A DNA stretch of 64,000 nt from positions 248,001 through 312,000 of the forward strand of contig CAYLXK010000002.1 in NCBI GenBank assembly GCA_964387685.1, read 5' to 3'. Positions 45,621 to 54,206 of this stretch are shown here, piece after piece. The DNA is from Bryobacter sp964387685. Its GTDB lineage: Bacteria > Acidobacteriota > Terriglobia > Bryobacterales > Bryobacteraceae. The translations under genes were made by a program, and so were the position numbers. The notes below the pieces were generated by a model, which worked only from the letters and a program-made list of their open reading frames with translations, searched no databases and was not told where the DNA came from. How positions within the stretch are numbered: the stretch's first letter is position 1; each line of letters starts with the position of its first letter.

Positions 45621-46424
45621 TCAGGCGGGCAACAGCAACTCGGAAAGGACGTGGGACCGCTGCGTCCGCACGTCAACCAGCGGCGCGGTTTGCGGTGATC
45701 GCGAGAACTCCCGCGCATCGCCAATCAGAATCGTGCGCCGTGTGTTGCGTAGCGCGTGCATCAGGAAGAGTTTCAGTTCGCGGCTCGGCACGAGGTACAA
45801 CACGATCTCGACTTTCTGATCGCGGGCGATCTCTGCGCATATGCGCTCGTATTCGGCCGATGATTTCGGCGTCCGCTCGTATTCGAGGGCGACGACTCCG
45901 CGCCGGCCGCCGCATTGGAACGCCACAACCGCATCGTAGTCTTTGGCGTAGCGGTCCGTGGTGTAGTCGTTGGCCGCCCGTATTTCGCATTCGGCTTCCC
46001 AGGTGGTCACAACTCCGGCGCGCCGCAGCGCCAACTGGATCTCGAATAATTCGACATCGTGCCAAATCTGGTGCCGCTTGTTGCCACCTCGCATCCGCCG
46101 GCCTCGGTCAACCAAAGAGGAATCGTGGCCCTGTAGGCAAAGCTCGCCGTCAGTTCCGAGCGACAAGACCGCGCCTTTTAGCCCGACAACTTCGGCGCGG
46201 TCGAGCAAGCCGGTGCGAACCAGTCGCCCAACGCGCCACGCCAACCCGTCCCAGAGCCGCTTCTCCCGTGCGCCATAGAGCGCCGAATACAGCTGGTGGA
46301 CGGTGAGATGCCCGGCGCGATGCACGGCCCTGAGTACCGGAATGTCGGCGTCGGCCGAAACGGCAATGCTTCCAGGGGCGTATCTCACGCGCGCGCCCTC
46401 CACCGAGTGACGCGCCAACGGCAT
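45621..46424 (-). CDS. Replication-relaxation family protein
   Basis: A 267-residue protein. An N-terminal winged-helix part 'VLRAVHRAGHLTVHQLYSAL' with 'RLWDGLAWRVGRLVRTGLLD' is followed by a nuclease-fold-like part 'DRYAKDYDAVVAFQCGGRRG' and 'VALEYERTPKSSAEYERI'. This is the layout of the replication-relaxation family (PF13814) found on plasmids and ICEs. Asp in 'YDAVV', then 'ALEYERT', fit a (P)D-(D/E)xK-like site, but activity is uncertain. Its 5' end overlaps the upstream gene by 40 bases, so the two are coupled. Confidence 0.82.
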   Translation of the reverse strand: MPLARHSVEGARVRYAPGSIAVSADADIPVLRAVHRAGHLTVHQLYSALYGAREKRLWDGLAWRVGRLVRTGLLDRAEVVGLKGAVLSLGTDGELCLQGHDSSLVDRGRRMRGGNKRHQIWHDVELFEIQLALRRAGVVTTWEAECEIRAANDYTTDRYAKDYDAVVAFQCGGRRGVVALEYERTPKSSAEYERICAEIARDQKVEIVLYLVPSRELKLFLMHALRNTRRTILIGDAREFSRSPQTAPLVDVRTQRSHVLSELLLPA

Positions 46425-46894
46425 TCGCCGTCCTCGATCATCAGCACGGCGACTCCATCCTCGCCGAGAAGATTGCCGATTGGCCGGACCAACAGCATAG
46501 TTTCCTGCCAGGTCTTGTTGGATGACTGCGCGATGAAGATGGTCCGATTGGGGTCCTGTTCGTTCTCGTGGATACGCCCGACCAGCGACTCAGTAACCGT
46601 CACCAGAAACCACTCCGGCTTTGCGCCGTCTGGAACTGGATGAATGAGCTGCATCTGCCGGATGCCTGCGCGCAGCGACAACTCGCTCGCAATCCACGCG
46701 TGCCGCCTGAGTCCACCGATACGATTGATCTCGGCGACCGCTTGCCGGCCCAAAGCGACTTGGCCGAATACCTTGGATCGCGCCCGTACCTTCTCGCCAT
46801 CGCTGATCCCGGTGCTCACCCAGATCGATGTGCCGCCTTCGGGACGATCCTTCCGCGTCCAACGGGAGCCCGTTGAGTGCAGGTAGACAACCAT
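46385..46894 (-). CDS. Uncharacterised protein next to the replication-relaxation gene
   Basis: A 169-residue soluble protein ('MVVYLHSTGSRWTRKDRPEG', 'RRHAWIASELSLRAGIRQMQ', 'NRTIFIAQSSNKTWQETMLL'). No family is recognised. The ATG at 46894 is favoured because it lies four bases after the stop of the upstream coiled-coil gene; a longer frame would run into that gene. The end overlaps the next gene by 40 bases. Confidence 0.7.
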   Translation of the reverse strand: MVVYLHSTGSRWTRKDRPEGGTSIWVSTGISDGEKVRARSKVFGQVALGRQAVAEINRIGGLRRHAWIASELSLRAGIRQMQLIHPVPDGAKPEWFLVTVTESLVGRIHENEQDPNRTIFIAQSSNKTWQETMLLVRPIGNLLGEDGVAVLMIEDGECRWRVTRWRARA

Positions 46895-46898
46895 GGCG

Positions 46899-47684
46899 TT
46901 ACTTCCTTGGACTCTTCTTGCCCGCGAGTTCCGCCTCCGCGCGCTGCAACCGCGCCACGAGTTCGCTATTCGCGCCCTCACGTCGCTGTTGCATCGTTGC
47001 CTCCATCTGGGTGATGCGGCGCTCCAGTTGGGATTGGAGTTCCTCGCGAGACTTCAATTCCGCCTCCGCGCGCGCCCGCTGGGTTCGCTCTGTGGCGAGC
47101 GACTGCTGCAACTCTCGGATCTCTCGCTGCCATTCTGAAGTTCCTTTGCCGGTGGAGAGTCCGGATTCGTGGCTCTCTATGGTCCGATTGCACATCTCAA
47201 TGTGCCGGTTGTACTGTTCAATGGCATCAGTGGCCCGGTGATCAGCGATCATCTTCGCGTTGATCGCATCCGCGAGGCACTCCGCCGCGACCCACTTGAT
47301 CTGGTGCATCTTGTCCCACCAGAGCCAACAGACCAGCAGCAGTAAGAGAATCAGGCCAGTTTCCAGCGCGGCCAAACGGAAGTACGGGTTCTCAATCGAT
47401 TGCTCGGAAAGATTCTGCAGCCGCCGTTCGATCTCATCGCCCCACTTAATCTGCCGGGGATTGAGCGCACGAAGGTAGAACTCGAAGATGGTCTCGCGCG
47501 ACTGCGCGCGGTTGGCCGGGATTGGCCGGTACGGTTGTTGGGGATTAACGCCCACGACACCTGGGCCACTTTCGACCCATCTTACGGGCGGCTCCTGCTG
47601 CTTAGCAGGTTGCTTCGGGCTCGGCGGTGTTTGGCCTGTCGCAACTGTCGCGGCCAAAAGAATGATCGTGACGGTGGTCTTCAT
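46899..47684 (-). CDS. Signal-anchored membrane coiled-coil protein of the conjugation operon
   Basis: A 261-residue protein with an N-terminal signal-like segment (MKTTVTIILLAATVATG), a proline-rich stretch, a transmembrane helix 'TGLILLLLLVCWLWWDKM' near residue 110-127, and a long coiled coil from about 175 to the end, rich in Arg, Glu and Gln. It lies between VirD4 and the replication genes in the same direction, six bases after VirD4. It could be a surface or assembly factor of the conjugation machine; no family is recognised. Confidence 0.75.
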   Translation of the reverse strand: MKTTVTIILLAATVATGQTPPSPKQPAKQQEPPVRWVESGPGVVGVNPQQPYRPIPANRAQSRETIFEFYLRALNPRQIKWGDEIERRLQNLSEQSIENPYFRLAALETGLILLLLLVCWLWWDKMHQIKWVAAECLADAINAKMIADHRATDAIEQYNRHIEMCNRTIESHESGLSTGKGTSEWQREIRELQQSLATERTQRARAEAELKSREELQSQLERRITQMEATMQQRREGANSELVARLQRAEAELAGKKSPRK

Positions 47685-47690
47685 GCGAAA

Positions 47691-49472
47691 TCATCCTCGC
47701 CGCGGCAAGTTGATGGTCGCCGCGAGCTTCTGGTCTTTGAATCGAAGGTTGGCTCCGGTGGTGTCTTCGCGGGAGGCGCGTAACTTCGGGAACAGCCGCG
47801 GCTCGAAGCAAGGTACCCGGATGTCGGCGGGTGGCCGCACATGCAAACGACCGTGCAGCGTACCCTGAACTGGGTCGGTCATCAGAATCTCCATCTTTCC
47901 CTTGCCGAGATTCTTGATGTGGTGGTCGAGCGCTCGATATTCCAGTTGTTCGCGCTCGGTGGCACCGACTGCCTTTTGGAAGCGTTCGAACCCGAGGAAG
48001 TCTTTCCGCCACAGCTGTTGAGTCCGCTTCTGCACGGGGACCTGTGAAGACGCCTGCTTGAAGTACTTCGCCGTCTCCTCATCGCGCGTCTGCATCAGCA
48101 TCGTTGTGCCCGGTGCTGAAGACACGTCCTGCTGAAATCCCTTGCCCACTTGCAGCAGTTGTGGCAGCGACTGCATCGAGAACAGGAACGCCGTATTGGT
48201 TCCGCGCGCTGTATTGAGGATCTGCGCGAAGTTCCGGTAGCCAAACGGTGCGAACTCGTCCATCACGACGGAGAACAGCGGCTTGTTCATCCGCCTCCGC
48301 TCTGACTCCGACTCGTACCGCTTGCCGACCACCAATTGCAGATTCTGAAGCATCATTTTGCCCAGCGCGCGAACTGGCGCAGTGTTCTTGTTGATGTTGA
48401 GGCTCACGAACAGAATCAGTTCCTGGTCGATCACCTCGTTGATAGAAAGCAAACTGTCGTAGGAGCCCGTGATGACGCTCAGTTCGTCATCAAGGAAAGT
48501 CATGCATTCGTTTAGCAAGCCCTGGATCTTTGGCACGCGATCGCGATCGCTAAAGGACTGATACAGATTCTTGGCCGACATCTCGAAGTTCAGCCGTCGT
48601 TGCGTGGAGATCTCCGGATCCTTGTTCATGCGAGCGCGCGCCATGGACACCTGGTCTTCAATGACTCCCTGGTCAAGCGCCATCACCATCACGTCGTAGA
48701 AATTGAAGCGCCGGCCGGTGTAGTGAAGAATGCGAACGATGTCGGCAAGGTAGTTCAGTTGGTGCTTCGCGAAAAACTCGTCGTGGAGATCGAAGGACCC
48801 GAACACCATCGACACCTGGGCCATGTAGTTGTCGTCGTCGGACGCGAACGGATTGTACTGGACCGAGAACTCCGGCCGCGAGGGATTCAACAGGCGCAAG
48901 TCCTGCAGGCGGCCGGCCCGGTGAATGTAGGGGAGCAGCGAATAGAAGAATTCCAAGTCACCCTTGCCATCGAAGATGACCATGGGGATCTTGTGCCGAT
49001 CTTCTGGCGGGCCAACTCGCCGCATCAGGTCCTGGGTAATGATGTTGCGGAGTAGTGTGGTCTTTCCGCTTCCGGTTTGTCCCAACACGAGCGCTTGCAT
49101 AACGCGTGTATCGTCCTGCCATTTCCACGGAACGCCATGTACGTCGTAGCCGAGCACGACGGCATTCTCGGTCCAGACCTGCTCTACAAGTTTGCGTTCG
49201 CCGCGCGTCGGAATGGTCGGAAGCTGATTGGGCCACGCTTCCTCCCGTGCCTTCTTAGCGCGCGTCAATTGATAGACGCCGACGAAAGCAGCAACCGCGA
49301 AGAGCAATAGCCACAATGTGAATTCGACGATCTGTCGGTCATGAATGTACCAGGCGTACTTCGCGAAGACGACCGCTACGGCGTACGCACCCAGAAGCAG
49401 AATCCAGACCAACAGTGCTGGGTTCTCTTCAATCAGCGACGGCCGGTACCTGATGTCGGGGTTGGATTCCAT
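47691..49472 (-). CDS. VirD4/TraD-type coupling protein (T4SS ATPase)
   Basis: A 593-residue protein with two N-terminal membrane helices ('LLVWILLLGAYAVAVVFAKY', 'FTLWLLLFAVAAFVGVYQLT'), then a Walker A 'LVLGQTGSGKTTLLR' at about 130 and a Walker B 'FSVVMDEFAPFGY' near 400. The C-terminal part has 'RTQQLWRKDFLGFERFQK'. It matches coupling proteins that bring the relaxase-DNA complex to the channel. The ATG at 49472 is chosen over an upstream frame start at 49553, which would overlap the small membrane protein gene. Confidence 0.9.
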   Translation of the reverse strand: MESNPDIRYRPSLIEENPALLVWILLLGAYAVAVVFAKYAWYIHDRQIVEFTLWLLLFAVAAFVGVYQLTRAKKAREEAWPNQLPTIPTRGERKLVEQVWTENAVVLGYDVHGVPWKWQDDTRVMQALVLGQTGSGKTTLLRNIITQDLMRRVGPPEDRHKIPMVIFDGKGDLEFFYSLLPYIHRAGRLQDLRLLNPSRPEFSVQYNPFASDDDNYMAQVSMVFGSFDLHDEFFAKHQLNYLADIVRILHYTGRRFNFYDVMVMALDQGVIEDQVSMARARMNKDPEISTQRRLNFEMSAKNLYQSFSDRDRVPKIQGLLNECMTFLDDELSVITGSYDSLLSINEVIDQELILFVSLNINKNTAPVRALGKMMLQNLQLVVGKRYESESERRRMNKPLFSVVMDEFAPFGYRNFAQILNTARGTNTAFLFSMQSLPQLLQVGKGFQQDVSSAPGTTMLMQTRDEETAKYFKQASSQVPVQKRTQQLWRKDFLGFERFQKAVGATEREQLEYRALDHHIKNLGKGKMEILMTDPVQGTLHGRLHVRPPADIRVPCFEPRLFPKLRASREDTTGANLRFKDQKLAATINLPRRG

Positions 49473-49483
49473 GGCAAACTCCG

Positions 49484-49723
49484 TCAACGAACTCGGAAGA
49501 AGTAGATGATCATCAACGCCAGCAGTGCCAACCCTCCGGTGGCCACGACCCATTTCTTAGGTTGGCGGCGAGTGAGTTGGAACGGATTCCGAGGGTCAAG
49601 CAGCCTGTCGCCAATCAGGTTCCGTACACCCATGTGGTTGCGATCCCGCAGTAGGCGCTCAAGTTCCTGATGGACCTGCTCTGGGGTTACGAGAGTGGCG
49701 TCACTCGACGACTCGCTTGGCAT
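49484..49723 (-). CDS. Small tail-anchored membrane protein
   Basis: A 79-residue protein with a helical N-terminal part ('TPEQVHQELERLLRDRNHMG') and one C-terminal membrane helix 'WVVATGGLALLALMIIYFF' ending in a basic tail. The start at 49723 overlaps the end of the VirB9-like gene by 23 bases. It could act as a small channel subunit; it does not have the lipobox expected of VirB7. Confidence 0.7.
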   Translation of the reverse strand: MPSESSSDATLVTPEQVHQELERLLRDRNHMGVRNLIGDRLLDPRNPFQLTRRQPKKWVVATGGLALLALMIIYFFRVR

Positions 49724-50594
49724 TGGCCACCTCGCGGCGCACAACAGGCTTCAGTAGGAGGAAAGCTTCCACCGCCCCTTTGGCGTCGGCTGCGAAATCG
49801 AGGCGAAGAATTGTCGGTTCGTCGGTTTCGGCACCCGTGGTCTCCGGAAGGGTGAGGAACCCAAGCCCGGCTTCCCCAGGAGCGAGAAAGGCGACTTGAT
49901 CGGAGTCGAGAACATCGAGCGGCATCGCAGAATCGGATTTGACGGAACGCGCCAAGCGCTCACCAAGTTGGCTTTCACCGAAAGGGACTAGCGAGATAGG
50001 CGCGTGAACGCCGGAAAGTCGCCATGCCGCAGGCCGGGTCGCTTGGTAGCCGGCAGTTGTTCGATTCGTGATGGAGTATCGAAGGTAGACGCGACCATCG
50101 CGGGAAAAGACTTCGTGTAGCGTGACCTCAATCCGCCCGTCGGAATCGCGGTCACCTCGGAGGGGAATCGGCTTTGCCTTGGTCAGCATTTCAGCAGGCA
50201 GACGCGGCCCGGGCTCATTCGCTTCGGTGGATGAATTGGCGGTCTTTGAGACAAGAACAGGCGCCTGGTCAATGGCGAAGTGCATTTGCTCCACGGCCGG
50301 CGCCGGAACGAGTTCGTAGGCGTACCGAGCGGTGGCGGTCCAAATGAAGAGGTTGGTCTTCGCCCCCTCGTCGAGCGGCTTCAGAAAGACCTTGTTTTCA
50401 CGCCGCTCTACAGAAAAGGCGTTAGGGTTTCCCACCGCGACCATTGTGACGGGATCGACCAGTTCAATGACCGTGAGATGGTCCCGCGCAGTGTCGATGC
50501 GAAGGATGTTCTTGCGATCTGAGGGTTGCGTCTCGACCTTCTGTCCAAAGACGGCGCAGGTCGCTGCGGCGAGGAGAGGAATCAGGTACCTCAT
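49701..50594 (-). CDS. VirB9/TrbG-like outer-channel protein
   Basis: A 297-residue protein with a signal peptide (MRYLIPLLAAATCAVFGQ) and the VirB9/TrbG pattern: 'ILRIDTARDHLTVIELVDPV', 'VFLKPLDEGAKTNLFIWTAT' and 'YAYELVPAP' in the N-terminal half, and a beta-rich C-terminal half with 'VYLRYSITNRTTAGYQA'. VirB9 forms the outer-membrane core complex with VirB7 and VirB10; no VirB10 gene is recognised nearby. GGAGGC precedes the ATG. Confidence 0.82.
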   Translation of the reverse strand: MRYLIPLLAAATCAVFGQKVETQPSDRKNILRIDTARDHLTVIELVDPVTMVAVGNPNAFSVERRENKVFLKPLDEGAKTNLFIWTATARYAYELVPAPAVEQMHFAIDQAPVLVSKTANSSTEANEPGPRLPAEMLTKAKPIPLRGDRDSDGRIEVTLHEVFSRDGRVYLRYSITNRTTAGYQATRPAAWRLSGVHAPISLVPFGESQLGERLARSVKSDSAMPLDVLDSDQVAFLAPGEAGLGFLTLPETTGAETDEPTILRLDFAADAKGAVEAFLLLKPVVRREVANAKRVVE

Positions 50595-50679
50595 GGGCTT
50601 GCCTCCTTGTGGCGTCCCGTTTTTACCCGGCAGGCCAGGTTCCGCACTTGCGCACGGAACCTGAGCGTCGCCGGTTGGT

Positions 50680-53322
50680 TCACGCGAGCTCGCCCGGAGG
50701 AACCACCTGCGGCAGTTGTCGCGTACCGGGAACCTGAAGCTTCCCGTCATGAATCTCAGCCGCGCCCGCTTCATAGGGGAACGGATGGACCCATCGTACG
50801 CGCCCGCCGTCGTAAACGATCCTCCCATCCTGCGTGACCGCCATCAGGAAGGTCATCTTCGAGTAGCTCTCACCGTTTTCGCCCGCTATCGTTTCAACGA
50901 GGAAGCATCGGCCTTCCTCGTCGATTTCCACCATCCCTTCGCTGACCTTCGGAACCGCCAGTTGCACCGGCCGTCCTCCAGTTCGCTCGACGATGGCTTT
51001 GAGTAGTTCGTTCGGGAAGGCATAGAACGGAAGCGCACCGGAAGCCTGTTCATTCTTCGTGCCACAAACAACCGTGTGCAAAGCCTGCAACCAAGCCATG
51101 CGATCCCCATCCTTGCGAGCCGCCCATGTACGCACGAGCCAGATCAATGACCGGATTTCATCCTGCCACTGCTGGTCGTAAGCGGCCATGGCTGCGCGCG
51201 CCTGGCAGAGCGTATGCAGCAACTTCGACCGGCGCTCTTGATCGTTCTTTCCCGATTCGAACGCCGCTTCAGCTTCCTGCACCGCGCCACTGAGCAACTT
51301 CTTCTTCTCAACGCCGGCCTGGATCGTCAACGCCCAAGCCCGATTGAGCCGTCTGCATTCATCGACCATCGCGGGGGTGAAGTCGTACCCTTGCACGAGG
51401 CCTCGGAATTGGCTGACGGGCATCCGGTTGGTGAAGAAGTCTGTCAGTTCCTTGCGAACCAGGTTGTACATGCCACCGATCCGGTCCGTTGGAGGGCAAT
51501 CGAAGCGTTCGGGCAGATCCTTGACAGACCGTGCCCGTTTCGCCCGAAGCCATAGCGCCGCCGGCGACTGCTTGATCTGCTCGCGAATCAAGCGGATCTT
51601 TTCCTGGTCAGGTGTCACTCCGTGTTTCAGTTGATCCAGAGCGTTTTGCAGTTGCTCGACCAAGTCGCGATGGAGGTCATCACGCCCAGCAGCCAAACAC
51701 TGAGTCATCAGGTCGGTGATTGAGCCGATCTGATTTCCCATCGCGCCGACTGCCACCTGCGGGAGATTCCACCAGGGTGACCGAGCCTTCTTTGCCTTCG
51801 TCTTTTCGATCGCGCCAATGCCCTTGAGGTTGAATCGATGCTCCACGAACCGAGGGAAGCGATCGCCTTCCACCACGCAGACAAAGTCGAAATCGTAGTC
51901 GCCGCCATTCTTCGCCGCAGTCTTCGAGTGGAGTGTAAACGTGCCATCCAACTCGATCTGCTCTGACGCGATCTGGTTGGAAAGGAATTCCGCAGCCGGA
52001 CATCCCTGCCGTTCCAATTCGCGCTGCAGCAGTTGACGCGTTTCCGATGCCGGGATCTTGGTGTACGGGAGGAGGTCTTCCTTCATGCGCACGGGGTACC
52101 GAACGACCAAGCCACGGGGGGTTGCCAGGGCGTTGATCGAGCGGTCCTGCGGCATCCAGTCGGACCCTGAGTACACTTTGCCGTCATGCAGCATGAGGTA
52201 GCCATCGTCTGCCAGCGCGAACGCGGGCATTTCGAAACCACCTGCCGTGCAGACTTTGAACGCCCAACGCGACAGAATCCGTTCCAACTGGTTGTTGACC
52301 CAAGGGTGTTGAACCAGGAATCCGGTGGGATCCGCCTTCAGCACGCCTTCGAGAACCGTCCGCTCCACCGAAGTTGCTTCGTCGTCTTCTGCGGGAACAT
52401 CATCGACGAGCGGTCGCTGCGTCTCTGAGATGCCGAGAAGTTCGAACAATCCGGTGAAGTCGCGGTCTTCGAGAGCGGCTTTAAGCTTGGCGGTCTGGGC
52501 GATGGCGTGCGGCTTGATTTCGAGTTCGAACGAATCTTCCGGCGCGTGTTGAACGACCGTGTAGCTCGAATCGAAGCTCAGTTGCCGCGAATAGTCGCGA
52601 ATTCCAAGAATCATCTCGCCGGCGAACGTACGTGCTTCGCCAGTCAGCCAGGAGATCAGCTTTGAGGGACCCTTGTATTCGGGCTTGACCGAGGATGCGG
52701 GCAGGACCACGTCGGTATCGAGGGCATCGGCCACATCGTCCGTCATGATCTTGAACGATCCTTTGGCCTGTGTTTGTGCAAACGCAAGGCGGAACTGGTA
52801 GAAACGTCCACCGGGCAGACTCAGCTTGTCGAAGATCGACTTGCGAAGCCAACCGCGGCAATCATTCGTTCCCAGTTCGTGATCGGGCACTACAGTCACA
52901 CGACCGTGCGGAATCTGCATTCTCACCTGGCAGGGCGAGACGAGAATTCCGAAGTATGTGACAGCGGCTTGCGGCCAATCGGAGAAGCGCGTTGCGAGAG
53001 GGCGCTCGTAACGGGCGTCCACTGCGTAGTACTTCCCGTTCTTGGCCGAACCCGATGCGCCAATCAGACGGTACTCGGTGTCCTCGACGTTGAAGCGCGA
53101 CAGGGCGGATTCCACCCGGGCACGTTCCACTTGATCGAGAGGCTCCGGAGTCACAGTGACAGAGGCTACGCGAATCCCTGGACACAGGGCTTCGAGCAGC
53201 GTGTTGTTCAACTGCGCCTGCGGGCTGACGTTCGGCATCTTGCGTTCGATCTTGCCTTCCTTTGTGACCATCAGGTTGATGACCTTCAGGCCGGAGTTCT
53301 TGGTAACGGATTCAGTTGTCAT
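50680..53322 (-). CDS. Putative two-barrel RNA polymerase (RdRP/YonO-like) in the conjugation operon
   Basis: An 880-residue protein. Its motifs occur in the order of eukaryotic RNA-dependent RNA polymerases: 'YRLIGASGSAKNGKYYA' at 84-100 (like FxGFSNSQLR...W), 'RFYQFRLAFAQTQAKGSFKI' at 173-192 (like FQIRYGG-KG, first barrel lysine), 'RGLVVRYPVRMKEDLL' at 403-418 (like VTRNPCLHPGDI), 'KNGGDYDFDFVCVVEGDRFP' at 471-490 (like SGGDLDGDLYFVCWD), 'NQIGSITDLMTQCLAAGRDD' at 530-549 (like LGIIANAHLxxAD) and 'LQNALDQLKHG' at 558-568 (like AVDFPKTG). The three catalytic aspartates 475, 477 and 479 are kept; the usual glycine is Phe478. Whether the template is DNA or RNA is unknown. The ATG at 53322 has AAGGAA upstream. 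Confidence 0.75.
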   Translation of the reverse strand: MTTESVTKNSGLKVINLMVTKEGKIERKMPNVSPQAQLNNTLLEALCPGIRVASVTVTPEPLDQVERARVESALSRFNVEDTEYRLIGASGSAKNGKYYAVDARYERPLATRFSDWPQAAVTYFGILVSPCQVRMQIPHGRVTVVPDHELGTNDCRGWLRKSIFDKLSLPGGRFYQFRLAFAQTQAKGSFKIMTDDVADALDTDVVLPASSVKPEYKGPSKLISWLTGEARTFAGEMILGIRDYSRQLSFDSSYTVVQHAPEDSFELEIKPHAIAQTAKLKAALEDRDFTGLFELLGISETQRPLVDDVPAEDDEATSVERTVLEGVLKADPTGFLVQHPWVNNQLERILSRWAFKVCTAGGFEMPAFALADDGYLMLHDGKVYSGSDWMPQDRSINALATPRGLVVRYPVRMKEDLLPYTKIPASETRQLLQRELERQGCPAAEFLSNQIASEQIELDGTFTLHSKTAAKNGGDYDFDFVCVVEGDRFPRFVEHRFNLKGIGAIEKTKAKKARSPWWNLPQVAVGAMGNQIGSITDLMTQCLAAGRDDLHRDLVEQLQNALDQLKHGVTPDQEKIRLIREQIKQSPAALWLRAKRARSVKDLPERFDCPPTDRIGGMYNLVRKELTDFFTNRMPVSQFRGLVQGYDFTPAMVDECRRLNRAWALTIQAGVEKKKLLSGAVQEAEAAFESGKNDQERRSKLLHTLCQARAAMAAYDQQWQDEIRSLIWLVRTWAARKDGDRMAWLQALHTVVCGTKNEQASGALPFYAFPNELLKAIVERTGGRPVQLAVPKVSEGMVEIDEEGRCFLVETIAGENGESYSKMTFLMAVTQDGRIVYDGGRVRWVHPFPYEAGAAEIHDGKLQVPGTRQLPQVVPPGELA

Positions 53323-53491
53323 TGGGGTTTCCTTTGTTCGTACGGGTTGTTGAGTGACAACAGACCGACGAACAGGGGTTCCCCTGAACATTGGCCTGCT
53401 GCCCGAAACACTTGGTGTCTTGGGCCAGGCCTCCGTTCGTGGAGACCGACCGTTCCGTGATGTTGCCCATTCAGCCGAGACTGGATGGGTT

Positions 53492-53541
53492 GCTTCGCAA
53501 GTTGTGAGGCTGGCGAAGCGATCTCCCACATGAGGTGTGGG
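53492..53541 (-). promoter_or_regulatory. Two adjacent inverted repeats in the leader of the polymerase gene
   Basis: On the minus strand, just past the stop of the 108-residue gene, CCCACA and TGTGGG (53541-53525) pair around five bases, then GCTTCGC and GCGAAGC (53519-53492) pair around a 14-base loop. No T-run follows, so a classic terminator is not shown. The 230-base gap here is by far the largest within the conjugation operon. Confidence 0.35.
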
Positions 53542-53552
53542 CGCCTTCTACG

Positions 53553-53879
53553 TCAACTTTCGTTGGTAGTAGAAACCCGTTGACTGGCGGGCGCCGGCTC
53601 CTTTTCGAGCCGTACCACCCCGCCTTCGATCTTTTGCGTTACGCGATATTCGCTGATGAAGTAGACCCGCTTGTCGCCTTTGAAGCCAATGACAAGTGCC
53701 TCGGGTTCGCTCGCTACTTCTTGCTCGAGCGTAGGTTTGCCGTCTGGCTCGGCTGGGCGGCCGACGAAGTAGCGGATTCCTTCGTTCGCGCCGCCCCTTC
53801 CTTTCCGCCTCGGCCGCTTCGCGCCTCCGCGCACCGTGCGCGGTCTGTCCGCCAAACTGGTTGATTCAGATGCAGTCAT
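53553..53879 (-). CDS. Small basic protein with disordered N-terminus
   Basis: A 108-residue protein. The first 35 residues are basic and disordered (RTVRGGAKRPRRKGRGG). The rest has 'GIRYFVGRPAEPDGKPT' and 'ALVIGFKGDKRVYFISEYRV', then a charged tail. The ATG at 53879 lies inside the last codons of the upstream small gene. A nucleic-acid-binding role fits the basic N-terminus, but no family is recognised. Confidence 0.6.
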   Translation of the reverse strand: MTASESTSLADRPRTVRGGAKRPRRKGRGGANEGIRYFVGRPAEPDGKPTLEQEVASEPEALVIGFKGDKRVYFISEYRVTQKIEGGVVRLEKEPAPASQRVSTTNES

Positions 53880-54120
53880 CGTTTCCTCCGGCGCGTCCCG
53901 AAACGCGCTGCCAGCACTCTTCAAAGGGCACCTCCTTGAGGCCATCATCGGCCGGAACAAAGCAACGGCCAAGCGAGTCCAGGCGTAAGTAGGCCCTGGT
54001 ATCGACGTGTTTGAAGTACTCAATTCCGTCCTTACGGAACATCCACATAAACTCCGCACAGAGCTTCGGCGGTAGGTTCGCCTCCAGCGGAGCCCAATTG
54101 GCGTCGGCCTCAAAGGCCAT
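53866..54120 (-). CDS. Small uncharacterised protein of the conjugation operon
   Basis: An 84-residue acidic protein ('MAFEADANWAPLEANLPPKL', 'WMFRKDGIEYFKHVDTRAYL', 'EVPFEECWQRVSG'). AAGGAGG five bases before the ATG at 54120 fixes the start. It overlaps the next gene by 14 bases. No function is recognised. Confidence 0.65.
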   Translation of the reverse strand: MAFEADANWAPLEANLPPKLCAEFMWMFRKDGIEYFKHVDTRAYLRLDSLGRCFVPADDGLKEVPFEECWQRVSGRAGGNDDCI

Positions 54121-54206
54121 CTCGGCCTCCTTCCTGCCGAACTCGGCGCTGGACATCCCAGAGGCATTACATGCGATCCACTGGCGACATCCCACATACG
54201 ACCGCC

